Assembly: GCA_034430115.1 (NCBI GenBank)
Contig: DAOUFG010000175.1
Span: 1-64,000, forward strand
DNA: 64,000 bases
Direction: 5' to 3'
Origin: CAIXPS01 sp034430115
GTDB taxonomy: Bacteria; Chloroflexota; Anaerolineae; J036; Brachytrichaceae
The position numbers were made by a program, and so were the translations under genes. This document shows, one piece after another, positions 1-7,556 of the stretch. A model generated the notes under the pieces. It made no database searches, had not been told where the DNA came from, and saw only the letters and a list, made by a program, of their open reading frames with translations. How positions within the stretch are numbered: the stretch's first letter is position 1; every line of letters begins with the position of its first letter.

Positions 1-196
1 CCGGCGCCGGCACTTCCACCGCCAGCACGTCGCCGGGCCTCACCTGGTAGCTGGCCGCCCGCTGCTGGCCGTTGACGGTTACCAACCCCTGATCGATCAG
101 GTGTTGCACGGCGCTACGGCTGGTGTCGTTCATCAACGCCACCAATGCCTTATCCAGCCGCGCGGCTTTCTGTACACTGAAGGTATAGGGGGGCAT
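1..196 (-). CDS. RluD-type pseudouridine synthase, N-terminal S4 domain (partial)
   Basis: This is the 5' end of a gene that runs off the left edge; 65 codons are visible. Translation from the ATG at 196 starts MPPYTFSVQKAARLDKAL and continues through DTSRSAVQHLIDQGLVTVNG to the VRPGDVLAVEVP segment. That is the classic S4 RNA-binding fold at the N-terminus of RluA/RluD large-subunit rRNA pseudouridine synthases (RLDKxL, SRSxxQxLIxxGxVxVNG, V+xGD). The catalytic domain lies outside the window, so RluD cannot be told from RluA/C. It may be transcribed with the HAD gene upstream of it; the gap is 64 bp. Confidence 0.85.
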   Translation of the reverse strand, partial: MPPYTFSVQKAARLDKALVALMNDTSRSAVQHLIDQGLVTVNGQQRAASYQVRPGDVLAVEVPAP

Positions 197-260
197 ACCA
201 AAAAATAAAGGCCGTACCTGGCGACACAGATTGCTCGCCAGGCGACCTGCATCCTCTTCG

Positions 261-1073
261 CTACGCCGGGCAGTTGACCTCGACCAGCTTCTGTGCCAGT
301 TCGCGAATATCGGCGAAGATGTAATCGGGTTTGATGGGGCTGGATTGCGCAAGCTCCCGGCTGGTGACGCCGCTGAGCACAAGCAACGTCGTTAGCCCAG
401 CCCGCTCGCCGCCCAAGATGTCGGTATCCAGCCGGTCGCCCAACACGGCGGTGTTGGCCGGTGTGCTGCCCAGGCGATTCATCGCCTGTACCATCATCTC
501 CGGCTGCGGTTTGCCAATGATGAGCGGCTCCACGTCGGTAGCGGCACGCAACGCGGCCAGCGTCGCCCCATTGCCTGGAACGATGCCACGTGCCTCGGGA
601 TAAGTAACATCAGGGTTGGTGCCGATGAACGTCGCGCCCGCACGGATGAGCAAACAGGCCTCCGCCAACTTGGCATAGGTCAACTGGCGATCCCACCCCA
701 CGACGACATGCGTAGCGCCGGCAGGGTTGTCCTGTGGAACGACGGCCAAGCCCTTGCGCGTCAGTTCACTGACCAACCCCGGTTCGCCGATGACAAAGAT
801 GCGCGCATCCGGCGCATGTTGCACCAGGTAGGCAGCGGTCGCTTGCGGCGAGGTGAGGATCTCTTCGGGGTGAATCATGGTGTTGAACCCAGCTAACTTA
901 GCGACGAACTCCTCACCGCTCTTGCTGGCGTTGTTCGTAGCTAATACAAAACGAATTCCCAGCCGGCGCAACGTCGCGACAAATTCCACCAGGCCCGGCA
1001 TGGCCTGATTGCCCAGCCACAGGACGCCATCCATGTCTATGATAAGATTACGCATCGAAACGAGGTCAATCAT
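261..1073 (-). CDS. HAD-superfamily IIA phosphatase (NagD/PNPase-like)
   Basis: A 270-aa protein of the usual length for HAD-IIA sugar or nucleotide phosphatases. Motif I is DMDGVLW near residue 14, motif II is in VLATNNAS, the lysine motif is IIGKPQPEM and motif IV is VLGDRLDTDILGG, so all catalytic parts are present. The family hydrolyses small phosphometabolites (NagD: UMP/GMP; p-nitrophenyl phosphatases; phosphoglycolate). The substrate cannot be read from sequence. I keep the ATG at 1073 because the minus-strand promoter at 1085-1112 would start RNA only about 5 nt upstream of it. An inner ATG at 1055 is the alternative. It is divergent from greA. Confidence 0.85.
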   Translation of the reverse strand: MIDLVSMRNLIIDMDGVLWLGNQAMPGLVEFVATLRRLGIRFVLATNNASKSGEEFVAKLAGFNTMIHPEEILTSPQATAAYLVQHAPDARIFVIGEPGLVSELTRKGLAVVPQDNPAGATHVVVGWDRQLTYAKLAEACLLIRAGATFIGTNPDVTYPEARGIVPGNGATLAALRAATDVEPLIIGKPQPEMMVQAMNRLGSTPANTAVLGDRLDTDILGGERAGLTTLLVLSGVTSRELAQSSPIKPDYIFADIRELAQKLVEVNCPA

Positions 1074-1084
1074 AATGGAATGTT

Positions 1085-1112
1085 ATGCTAAACATTGTGG
1101 TTGTCTTGTCAA
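1085..1112 (-). promoter_or_regulatory. sigma70-type promoter of the HAD gene
   Basis: On the minus strand TTGACA (1112-1107), 16 bp, then TAGCAT (1090-1085). The predicted start near 1078 leaves only about 5 nt before the ATG at 1073. The -35 box overlaps that of the opposite greA promoter. Confidence 0.6.
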
Positions 1113-1134
1113 GTGCTGATAGGAACGATATAAT
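1106..1134 (+). promoter_or_regulatory. sigma70-type promoter of greA
   Basis: TTGTCA (1106-1111), 17 bp, TATAAT (1129-1134). It is close to perfect and lies about 85 nt upstream of the greA ATG. The -35 region TTGTCAA reads as a -35 hexamer on both strands. Confidence 0.8.
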
Positions 1135-1145
1135 CACGAAACGCG

Positions 1146-1185
1146 GTGACTGAGTTGTTTGCGAGGGGCAAACTATCTCAGTCAC
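1146..1185 (+). promoter_or_regulatory. Stem-loop at the 5' end of the greA leader
   Basis: GTGACTGAG (1146-1154) pairs with CTCAGTCAC (1177-1185). Inside it GTTTGC (1157-1162) pairs with GCAAAC (1168-1173), closing a GAGGG loop. The hairpin begins a few nt after the predicted transcription start and is followed by a moderately T-rich stretch. It could protect the 5' end or act as a leader terminator. Confidence 0.6.
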
Positions 1186-1218
1186 TTCTATTTATATTTC
1201 CGTAGGCGGTAATCAACC

Positions 1219-1692
1219 ATGCACGAACAGGAATTCCTCACACCCGAAGGTCTAAAGAAACTGGAGGAAGAACTGGAATTTCTCAAAAATACGCGCCGGT
1301 CTGAAGTGGCAAAGCGACTTCACGATGCTATGGAAGAAGGCGAGGTAGAAGAGAATCCAGAATACGAGGATGCTAAGAACGAGCAAGCCTTTGTCGAAGG
1401 CCGCATCTTAACAATAGAAACGATCCTTGCAAACGCCGTGCTGATTGAAACCAAGGGGCCAGCCAATGAGATTCGAATGGGCAGCAAGGTGACAGTCACT
1501 GACCCCATCAGCGGCGACAAAGATCATTATGTGATTGTCGGTTCGGCGGAAGCAGATCCTGCTGACGGCAAAATTAGCAATGAGTCGCCATTGGGCAAAG
1601 CGCTGCTTGGACACAAAATGCACGATGAAGTGATGGTGCAAACACCGGATGGACCGATCAAACTCAAGATCACCTACATTGCAAATAAGTAA
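1219..1692 (+). CDS. greA: Transcription elongation factor GreA
   Basis: A 157-aa protein, the standard GreA length. GreA enters the RNA polymerase secondary channel and stimulates cleavage of backtracked transcripts. The N-terminal coiled coil carries the acidic tip (EEGEVEENPEYEDAKNEQ, residues about 40-57), including the conserved D/E pair that positions the catalytic metal. The C-terminal FKBP-like domain follows (GSKVTVTD...SPLGKALLGH). The gene is single, with its own promoter, a structured leader and an intrinsic terminator. Confidence 0.97.
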   Translation: MHEQEFLTPEGLKKLEEELEFLKNTRRSEVAKRLHDAMEEGEVEENPEYEDAKNEQAFVEGRILTIETILANAVLIETKGPANEIRMGSKVTVTDPISGDKDHYVIVGSAEADPADGKISNESPLGKALLGHKMHDEVMVQTPDGPIKLKITYIANK

Positions 1693-1718
1693 GTCTAACA
1701 ATTGATCTGAGGGTATAG

Positions 1719-1766
1719 AACCCGGCTCCCGGCCAGCATCGAGTGGAAGGGGAACCGGGTTTTTAT
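1719..1766 (+). terminator. Intrinsic terminator of greA
   Basis: AACCCGG (1719-1725) pairs with CCGGGTT (1755-1761), with extra pairing inside the loop, followed by TTTTATTT. Confidence 0.8.
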
Positions 1767-1782
1767 TTCCTACTGGAGCAGT

Positions 1783-4005
1783 GTGAATAAGGTCTATCTT
1801 GTGGGTCCGCCGGGAGCTGGCAAGACGACGCGTCTGGTGGAGCGGCTGACCGAGCTGGTAGGCGCCAACATCCGCCCTGACCGTATCCTGGTGCTCGTCC
1901 CGCAACAGGCACAGGCCGGTGCGTTTCGTACAGCCCTCACACAGGTGAAGGGCAAGTTTCGCGCGCGTGGCGAACCCGACATCACCACGCTGTATGGCCT
2001 GATACAACAGCACGTCAGCCTGTATTTCCCGCTGATTGCACAACGTGCCGGATTCGCCGAACCGCAACGCGAGCCCGTCATGCTGAACGTGGAAGCGGCG
2101 CAATTCTTCCTGGATCGGCTGGTGGAGCCGCGCATGGCCGACTTCGAAGACCTGAAGTTGTTCCGCCCGCGCCTGCTGGGCCAGATATTAGATAGCATGA
2201 ACAAAGCCGCCGAGTGCGGTTTCGGGCTGGAGGAGATCGCCGTGCGCCTGAGCGCGGCCTGGTCGGGCGAGTCGCAGAGGCTGGTGAGCTTTCAGCGCGT
2301 GCAAGATGTTGCGCTGGATTTTCGGCGCTATTGCCTGGAACATTCCCTCCTGGATTTCTCGTTGCAAGTCGATACTTTCACGCGCCACCTCTTGCAGGCG
2401 CCCACCTACCAGGATTACGTCACGGCGCGTTACCGGCACATCATCGCCGACAACCTGGAAGAGAACCCGCCCGTGATGCACGACTTTCTGGCTCAACTGC
2501 TGCACACGTGCGACTCGGCCCTGCTGTCCGAGGATGACCCGGGCGGATATCGCATCTTCCTGGGCGCGGACGTGCAATCTGCACGCGCGCTGCGCGCGTA
2601 TTGCGACGAATTGATCGCGCTGGACCACTCCTACACCGGCGCCCCCGAAGTGGTGGCTTTTGGCGAGGCGCTGAGCGCGCAATTCGAATCCCTTTCCTTG
2701 CCCCACGAAGAAAGCGAGCAGCCGGTTGCTCCCGCGCTGGACGTGCGTGCTGCGCTAGGTGACCTGCCCGGCGATGCCAAATATTGGACGGGCATGCTGA
2801 ACTGGGTCGTGGATCACATCGTTACGCTCGTAGGGCAAGGGGTTCACCCTAAAGACATCGCCGTGCTGGCGCCCTACGTGGAAGATATCCTGCGCTTCGA
2901 GTTGCAAGAGCGCCTGCAACCGCTCGGCATTCGCGTCCGCTCAGTGCGCCCGTCGCGCCCGCTATACGATCACCCAATCGTGCGCATGATGGTTTCGTTC
3001 GCACGCCTGGCGCACCCGGAGTGGGAGCAATTTGTGGCCGGCGCCGATTTGGCCCGTGCGCTGGCGGTAGGCATCGCCGAGTTGGATGTGGCACGCGCAC
3101 AACTCGTCGCCGATGCGGCGCTACGGCTCTCCACGCGCCAATTGCTGCCGCTGGATGATCCGGCACTGTGGCAACGCGTTGGCATGCGCTTCTACGACCG
3201 CTACGCCACGCTGCAACGCTGGCTTCTGGAAATAGGCGGTGCATCATCGGCAACAGCAAGAGACGAAGGACGAACGACAGATGACGAACCGCCGTCGCCT
3301 GCCGTCCCGCGTCCCTCCCCTTTCGCCACGCATCCACAATCCGAAATCGAAAATCCAAAATTAGAACTCCCCCTGGACCTGTTCTGGCAACGCCTCTTTA
3401 GCGAGGTGTTGACCCAGCCAGGGTTTGGGCTGGACCAGGACCTGGACGCGGCGTTGGTATGCGATAAGCTGATCAAGTCGGCGCGCGGTTTCCGCGAAGT
3501 GTTTGAACGCACACAACTCGAAGCCGGCGACCTGCCTGGTGGGCCAACGAGCACAGCCAACTTGGACATCGGCCTGGAGTACATCAAGACGCTGGGTGAA
3601 GACATCCTCGCCGCGCAATACGCCCCCGAACGCGAGCCAGACATCGCCGACGACGATGCCGTGCTGGTGACGCCGGCCTATACCTACCTCATCAATAACT
3701 TCCGCTCGCGCTACCAGTTCTGGCTGGAGATCAACTCGCTGGGCTGGTACGAGCGGGTGTATCAACCATTGACGCATCCCTATGTGCTCTCGCGCCAGTG
3801 GCAGCCGGGGCGCAGGTGGACGGAAGAGGACGAAGAACGCGCCCGCCTGACGATGATCTCGAAACTCTTGCGCGGGCTGACCTACCGCTGCGCCGGCAAA
3901 CTCTACCTGGCCTACAGCCAACTCAGCATCAGCGGGCAGGAAGAATCGGGGCCGCTGGCAAGGGCGATCTTCAGGTTGACGCGCGCATACAACAGGGAGG
4001 GGTAA
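1783..4005 (+). CDS. AddB-like / UvrD-superfamily helicase-like ATPase
   Basis: A 740-aa protein starting at GTG (1783) with GGAG just upstream. Walker A GPPGAGKTT lies at residues 8-16, followed by RILVLVPQQAQAGAFRTAL, which resembles motif Ia of AddB (LLVPEQ). The middle segment DIAVLAPYVEDILRFELQ and the C-terminal KLYLAYSQLSISG resemble the helicase 2A domain and motif VI. It has no nuclease domain of its own; a separate Fe-S PD-(D/E)XK nuclease lies at 10831, so the two may act as a split AddB. Residues about 486-527 look foreign: they are encoded by 3240-3363, which carries the dispersed intergenic repeat in frame. Exact family assignment is inference. Confidence 0.7.
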   Translation: MNKVYLVGPPGAGKTTRLVERLTELVGANIRPDRILVLVPQQAQAGAFRTALTQVKGKFRARGEPDITTLYGLIQQHVSLYFPLIAQRAGFAEPQREPVMLNVEAAQFFLDRLVEPRMADFEDLKLFRPRLLGQILDSMNKAAECGFGLEEIAVRLSAAWSGESQRLVSFQRVQDVALDFRRYCLEHSLLDFSLQVDTFTRHLLQAPTYQDYVTARYRHIIADNLEENPPVMHDFLAQLLHTCDSALLSEDDPGGYRIFLGADVQSARALRAYCDELIALDHSYTGAPEVVAFGEALSAQFESLSLPHEESEQPVAPALDVRAALGDLPGDAKYWTGMLNWVVDHIVTLVGQGVHPKDIAVLAPYVEDILRFELQERLQPLGIRVRSVRPSRPLYDHPIVRMMVSFARLAHPEWEQFVAGADLARALAVGIAELDVARAQLVADAALRLSTRQLLPLDDPALWQRVGMRFYDRYATLQRWLLEIGGASSATARDEGRTTDDEPPSPAVPRPSPFATHPQSEIENPKLELPLDLFWQRLFSEVLTQPGFGLDQDLDAALVCDKLIKSARGFREVFERTQLEAGDLPGGPTSTANLDIGLEYIKTLGEDILAAQYAPEREPDIADDDAVLVTPAYTYLINNFRSRYQFWLEINSLGWYERVYQPLTHPYVLSRQWQPGRRWTEEDEERARLTMISKLLRGLTYRCAGKLYLAYSQLSISGQEESGPLARAIFRLTRAYNREG
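3240..3363 (+). repeat. Intergenic-type repeat inserted in frame in the AddB-like gene
   Basis: This stretch holds AGACGAAGGACGAACGAC and then ACAATCCGAAATCGAAAATC. The second part is the reverse complement of the GATTTTGGATTTCCGATT repeat seen between genes at 35905. It is translated as a Ser/Pro/Thr-rich linker that conserved helicase proteins would not be expected to have. Confidence 0.65.
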
Positions 4006-4072
4006 GCCCGGGACAAGTCTTGAATATCGTGCTAAGCTAACGAGTAATCTGGCGTTCAGCAAGAGGTTATTC

Positions 4073-6166
4073 ATGGGGGGAAGCATGAAATATCCATCCG
4101 ATCGTGCGCTCGAACTACTTCGGATTGGCACGAACCTGCCCGATGCTCATTTCCGCGAGGGACAGGCGGAAGCCATCCAGTACATCGTTGAGGGACATGG
4201 CCGGTTATTAGTCGTGCAAAAGACGGGTTGGGGCAAGAGCTTCGTGTACTTCATCGCAACAAAGCTCTTGCGCGAAACAGGGATGGGGCCGGCATTGCTA
4301 ATCTCGCCCTTGCTAGCGCTTATGCGCAACCAGATAGAGGCAGCCAAACGTATGGGGGTGCGGGCCGTCACGATCAATTCCGACAATCGGGACGCATGGC
4401 CACAGGTTGAAGCAGCCATCACCAAAAATGAGGTTGACATCCTGCTCATTTCGCCCGAACGGCTAGCCAACGAGGAATTCCAGGCAGAGGTGCTGGCCCC
4501 AATCGCGGGACGAATCGGCCTGCTCGTCATCGACGAAGCACATTGCATCTCCGATTGGGGACACGACTTCCGGCCACACTATCGGCTGCTGGAGCGCATC
4601 ATACGCACGTTGCCCCACACTCTGCGTTTATTAGCAACCACTGCCACTGCAAACAACCGTGTGATGGATGACCTGCGTACTGTGTTGGGCCCGAACCTGC
4701 AAGTCTCGCGGGGAGATTTAAATCGACCATCACTCACGCTGCAAACGATTCGCTTGCGCAGCCAGGCCGAACGGCTCGCCTGGCTGACCGAGCAACTTCC
4801 TCAGCTTCCAGGTAGTGGCATCATCTACACACTCACCATACGCGATGCGGAGCAAGTGTCGGAATGGCTTAAGTCGTGCGGGCTTAACGTAGAAGCCTAC
4901 ACGGGCGAGACCGGCGATACCCGGCCAGAGATGGAACAAGCCTTGCTCATGAACCGGGTGAAGGCCCTGGTTGCAACGACCGCATTAGGGATGGGTTACG
5001 ACAAGCCGGACTTGGCTTTCGTCATCCACTACCAGGCACCCGGATCGGTGGTTGCCTACTATCAACAGGTGGGGCGAGCGGGTCGCGCACTGGATGCCGC
5101 GTATGGAGTGCTCCTAAGCGGAGAAGAAGACACTAAGATCACAGAGTATTTCATCCATAACGCGTTCCCAACACCCCAAGAAGTACAGGACATCTTGGAT
5201 GCGCTCGCCATGGCACCGGAGGGGCTTTCGATCCATGAGCTACAAGGCAAGGTCAATATTCGCTACGGGCGCATCCAGAAGGCCACGGAATTACTCGCGC
5301 TGGAGTCCCCCGCTCCCATCGCCAAACAAGGTTCCAAGTGGCAACTAACCTCGGCAAATTTAAGCCAAGCATTCTGGCGGCGCGCGGCGCGGCTGACGGA
5401 GCTGCGGCACGCAGAACAACGCCAAATGCAGGAATATGTGACCTTGCGAGCGGGGCACATGACATTTCTGATCCGGGCGCTTGATGGGGATCCTGGCACC
5501 GTTCAGCCACCAACACTTCCCTGCTTGCCGGATCATCCCTCGCCAGGACTCATTCAAGCGGCAGTGAGTTATTTGCGACGCACTCATCACACCATTGCCC
5601 CACGCGTGAGGTGGCCAGTGGGTGGAATGCCACAATACGGCCTGAAAGGAACAATTAAGCTCGAATTGCAAGCCCAACCGGGGAAGACGCTGTGTATGTG
5701 GGGCGACGCAGGATGGGGCAGCCTGGTTCAGCAAGGGAAATACGAAGACAACCACTTTGCCGACGAACTGGTGCAGGCGTGCGTCACAATGATCAAAACG
5801 TGGAACCCCGCGCCTTTCCCCGCCTGGGTCACCGCAATTCCTTCCCTACGCCATCCTTCTTTAGTGCCAGATTTTGCTAAACGCTTGGCGCAGGCCCTGA
5901 ATCTGCCTTATCATGACGTCATCATGAAGACAGGTGAACGGCCCGAACAAAAAACGATGGCAAACAATGTCCAACAGGCACGGAACCTTGACGGCGCTCT
6001 GGCAATCAAGCCAAAAGCATTGCCTCTGCCCAAAGGAGCGGTGCTATTGGTTGACGATATGGTGGATTCACGCTGGACGTTCACTGTTGCCGCCTGGTTG
6101 CTCCGCAATCATGGGAGCGGCCCTGTCTTTCCTGCGGCGCTCGCCAGCACGAGTTTAAGCGAATGA
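4073..6166 (+). CDS. RecQ-family helicase fused to a phosphoribosyltransferase-like domain
   Basis: A 697-aa superfamily 2 helicase. Walker A QKTGWGKS is at 49-56, DEAH at 154-157, ATTATA at 188-193, motif V ATTALGMGYDKPD at 301-313 and motif VI QQVGRAGR at 331-338. A winged-helix-like region (about 370-430) follows, but the four zinc-binding Cys of canonical RecQ are not visible. Residues about 560-690 form a ComF/PRTase-like domain with AIPSLRHPSLVPDFAKRLA and the PRPP-loop-like VLLVDDMVDSRWT (657-669). Its stop codon overlaps the dprA-like start (ATGA), so the two are translationally coupled. Its third codon positions look more AT-rich than those of both flanking helicases. Likely roles are DNA unwinding in repair, uptake or defence; not a plain RecQ. 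Confidence 0.8.
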   Translation: MGGSMKYPSDRALELLRIGTNLPDAHFREGQAEAIQYIVEGHGRLLVVQKTGWGKSFVYFIATKLLRETGMGPALLISPLLALMRNQIEAAKRMGVRAVTINSDNRDAWPQVEAAITKNEVDILLISPERLANEEFQAEVLAPIAGRIGLLVIDEAHCISDWGHDFRPHYRLLERIIRTLPHTLRLLATTATANNRVMDDLRTVLGPNLQVSRGDLNRPSLTLQTIRLRSQAERLAWLTEQLPQLPGSGIIYTLTIRDAEQVSEWLKSCGLNVEAYTGETGDTRPEMEQALLMNRVKALVATTALGMGYDKPDLAFVIHYQAPGSVVAYYQQVGRAGRALDAAYGVLLSGEEDTKITEYFIHNAFPTPQEVQDILDALAMAPEGLSIHELQGKVNIRYGRIQKATELLALESPAPIAKQGSKWQLTSANLSQAFWRRAARLTELRHAEQRQMQEYVTLRAGHMTFLIRALDGDPGTVQPPTLPCLPDHPSPGLIQAAVSYLRRTHHTIAPRVRWPVGGMPQYGLKGTIKLELQAQPGKTLCMWGDAGWGSLVQQGKYEDNHFADELVQACVTMIKTWNPAPFPAWVTAIPSLRHPSLVPDFAKRLAQALNLPYHDVIMKTGERPEQKTMANNVQQARNLDGALAIKPKALPLPKGAVLLVDDMVDSRWTFTVAAWLLRNHGSGPVFPAALASTSLSE

Positions 6167-7482
6167 ACTGGTCCCTTTCACCTAATACACAGGCGATATT
6201 GTTACTGACCGCCCCCCTCATTGTGGGACGCGATCATAACGCGCCGAATGTATTAAGCCCCGGGGAATATAAGAAGCTAGCACGCCGCTTGCGAGACCTG
6301 CAGCGCCAGCCAGCCGATTTGTTGAGCACCGAAGCGCCCGGGTTAATTACAGAGTGCCAGGCTACTATCAACACAGATCGGTTGAAACGGCTATTGGACC
6401 GTGGGTTCCAGCTCAGTCAGGCAGTTGAACACTGGCACGCGCGCGCAATCTGGGTGTTGAGCAGGGCAGATGCGGCATATCCGATGCGACTCAAAACAGC
6501 TCTGAAAGAAGACGCCCCTTCAGTATTGTATGGCTGTGGCGAGATAAGCATTTTGGAGACGGGCGGGCTTGCCATTGTGGGGTCACGCGAAGTGAGTGAA
6601 GCCTTGATCACCTATACCCAGAAGGTGGCTCAACTTGCCTCGCAGGCACAGACGACCGTCGTTTCCGGTGGCGCACGCGGGATTGACCAGGCCGCGATGC
6701 AAGGGGCGTTAGAATCCGGGGGGAAAGTAGCCGGCATCCTGGCGGATAGCCTCGAGAGAAACGCGCTGCAGCGTGACTATCGTGACGCACTGATGGAGAA
6801 ACGCCTGGCGCTCGTATCTCCCTATGATCCTAACGCGAGCTTCAACGTTGGGAACGCGATGCAACGCAATAAGCTGATCTACGCGTTGGCTAACGCTGCG
6901 TTGATCGTCAATTCCGACTTAATGAAAGGCGGCACTTGGGCAGGCGCTGTCGAACAATTAGATAAATACAGGTTCGTGCCCATTTATGTCCGTGCAACAG
7001 GGGAACAGAGCCAGGGGTTGGAAGCACTACGCCAAAAAGGCGCTCGACAATGGCCGGAACCAACGACAATAGAGACATTCTCGAATGCGCTGCGGGCCCC
7101 CAACCCGCCCGTGCCACAATCCGCCATACAAGACACATTTTCATTTGCATCACAGCCGTCCTCCGATGCCACGCCCGTCCTCTTTGAAGATCATGCGACT
7201 TACACGCCCGAACCGGCTGAAGCCATGCAACATCCATCCGGCGTTTTATTTGCGACCGCGCGTGAACTGCTACTGAAATTATTACGCACCCCTCTCACCG
7301 AAAAAGAAGTGGCCTCTCAATTGCAAATCACGCATAGCCAGGCAACCCAATGGCTACAGCGGCTCGTCGAGGAAGGAAGCGTCGAAAAACAGCTCAAACC
7401 AGTTCGTTATTCGATCAAGCAGATCACGTTATTTGATGAGGTAACATCCCCAGACGCTCAACAAAATGCCCCACAAGAATGA
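6163..7482 (+). CDS. DprA/Smf-like DNA-processing protein with C-terminal winged helix
   Basis: A 439-aa protein. The Rossmann-type DprA core shows LAIVGSRE (136-143) and VVSGGARGIDQAAM (166-179). The RNKLIYALANAALIVNSD segment follows, then GGTWAGA where classic DprA has SGSLITA. A winged-helix domain (LTEKEVASQLQITHSQATQWL) ends the protein. DprA proteins bind ssDNA and load RecA during transformation. The altered loop and the coupling to a RecQ-PRTase gene suggest a specialised paralogue rather than the housekeeping dprA. Start ATG overlaps the upstream stop by 4 bp. Confidence 0.8.
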   Translation: MNWSLSPNTQAILLLTAPLIVGRDHNAPNVLSPGEYKKLARRLRDLQRQPADLLSTEAPGLITECQATINTDRLKRLLDRGFQLSQAVEHWHARAIWVLSRADAAYPMRLKTALKEDAPSVLYGCGEISILETGGLAIVGSREVSEALITYTQKVAQLASQAQTTVVSGGARGIDQAAMQGALESGGKVAGILADSLERNALQRDYRDALMEKRLALVSPYDPNASFNVGNAMQRNKLIYALANAALIVNSDLMKGGTWAGAVEQLDKYRFVPIYVRATGEQSQGLEALRQKGARQWPEPTTIETFSNALRAPNPPVPQSAIQDTFSFASQPSSDATPVLFEDHATYTPEPAEAMQHPSGVLFATARELLLKLLRTPLTEKEVASQLQITHSQATQWLQRLVEEGSVEKQLKPVRYSIKQITLFDEVTSPDAQQNAPQE

Positions 7483-7556
7483 GCACATTCCATCACGACG
7501 GGATGAATGATTGTAGTGATTCGCAAGTTGTGTTTAAAACGGAAGGGACTTAAGGG

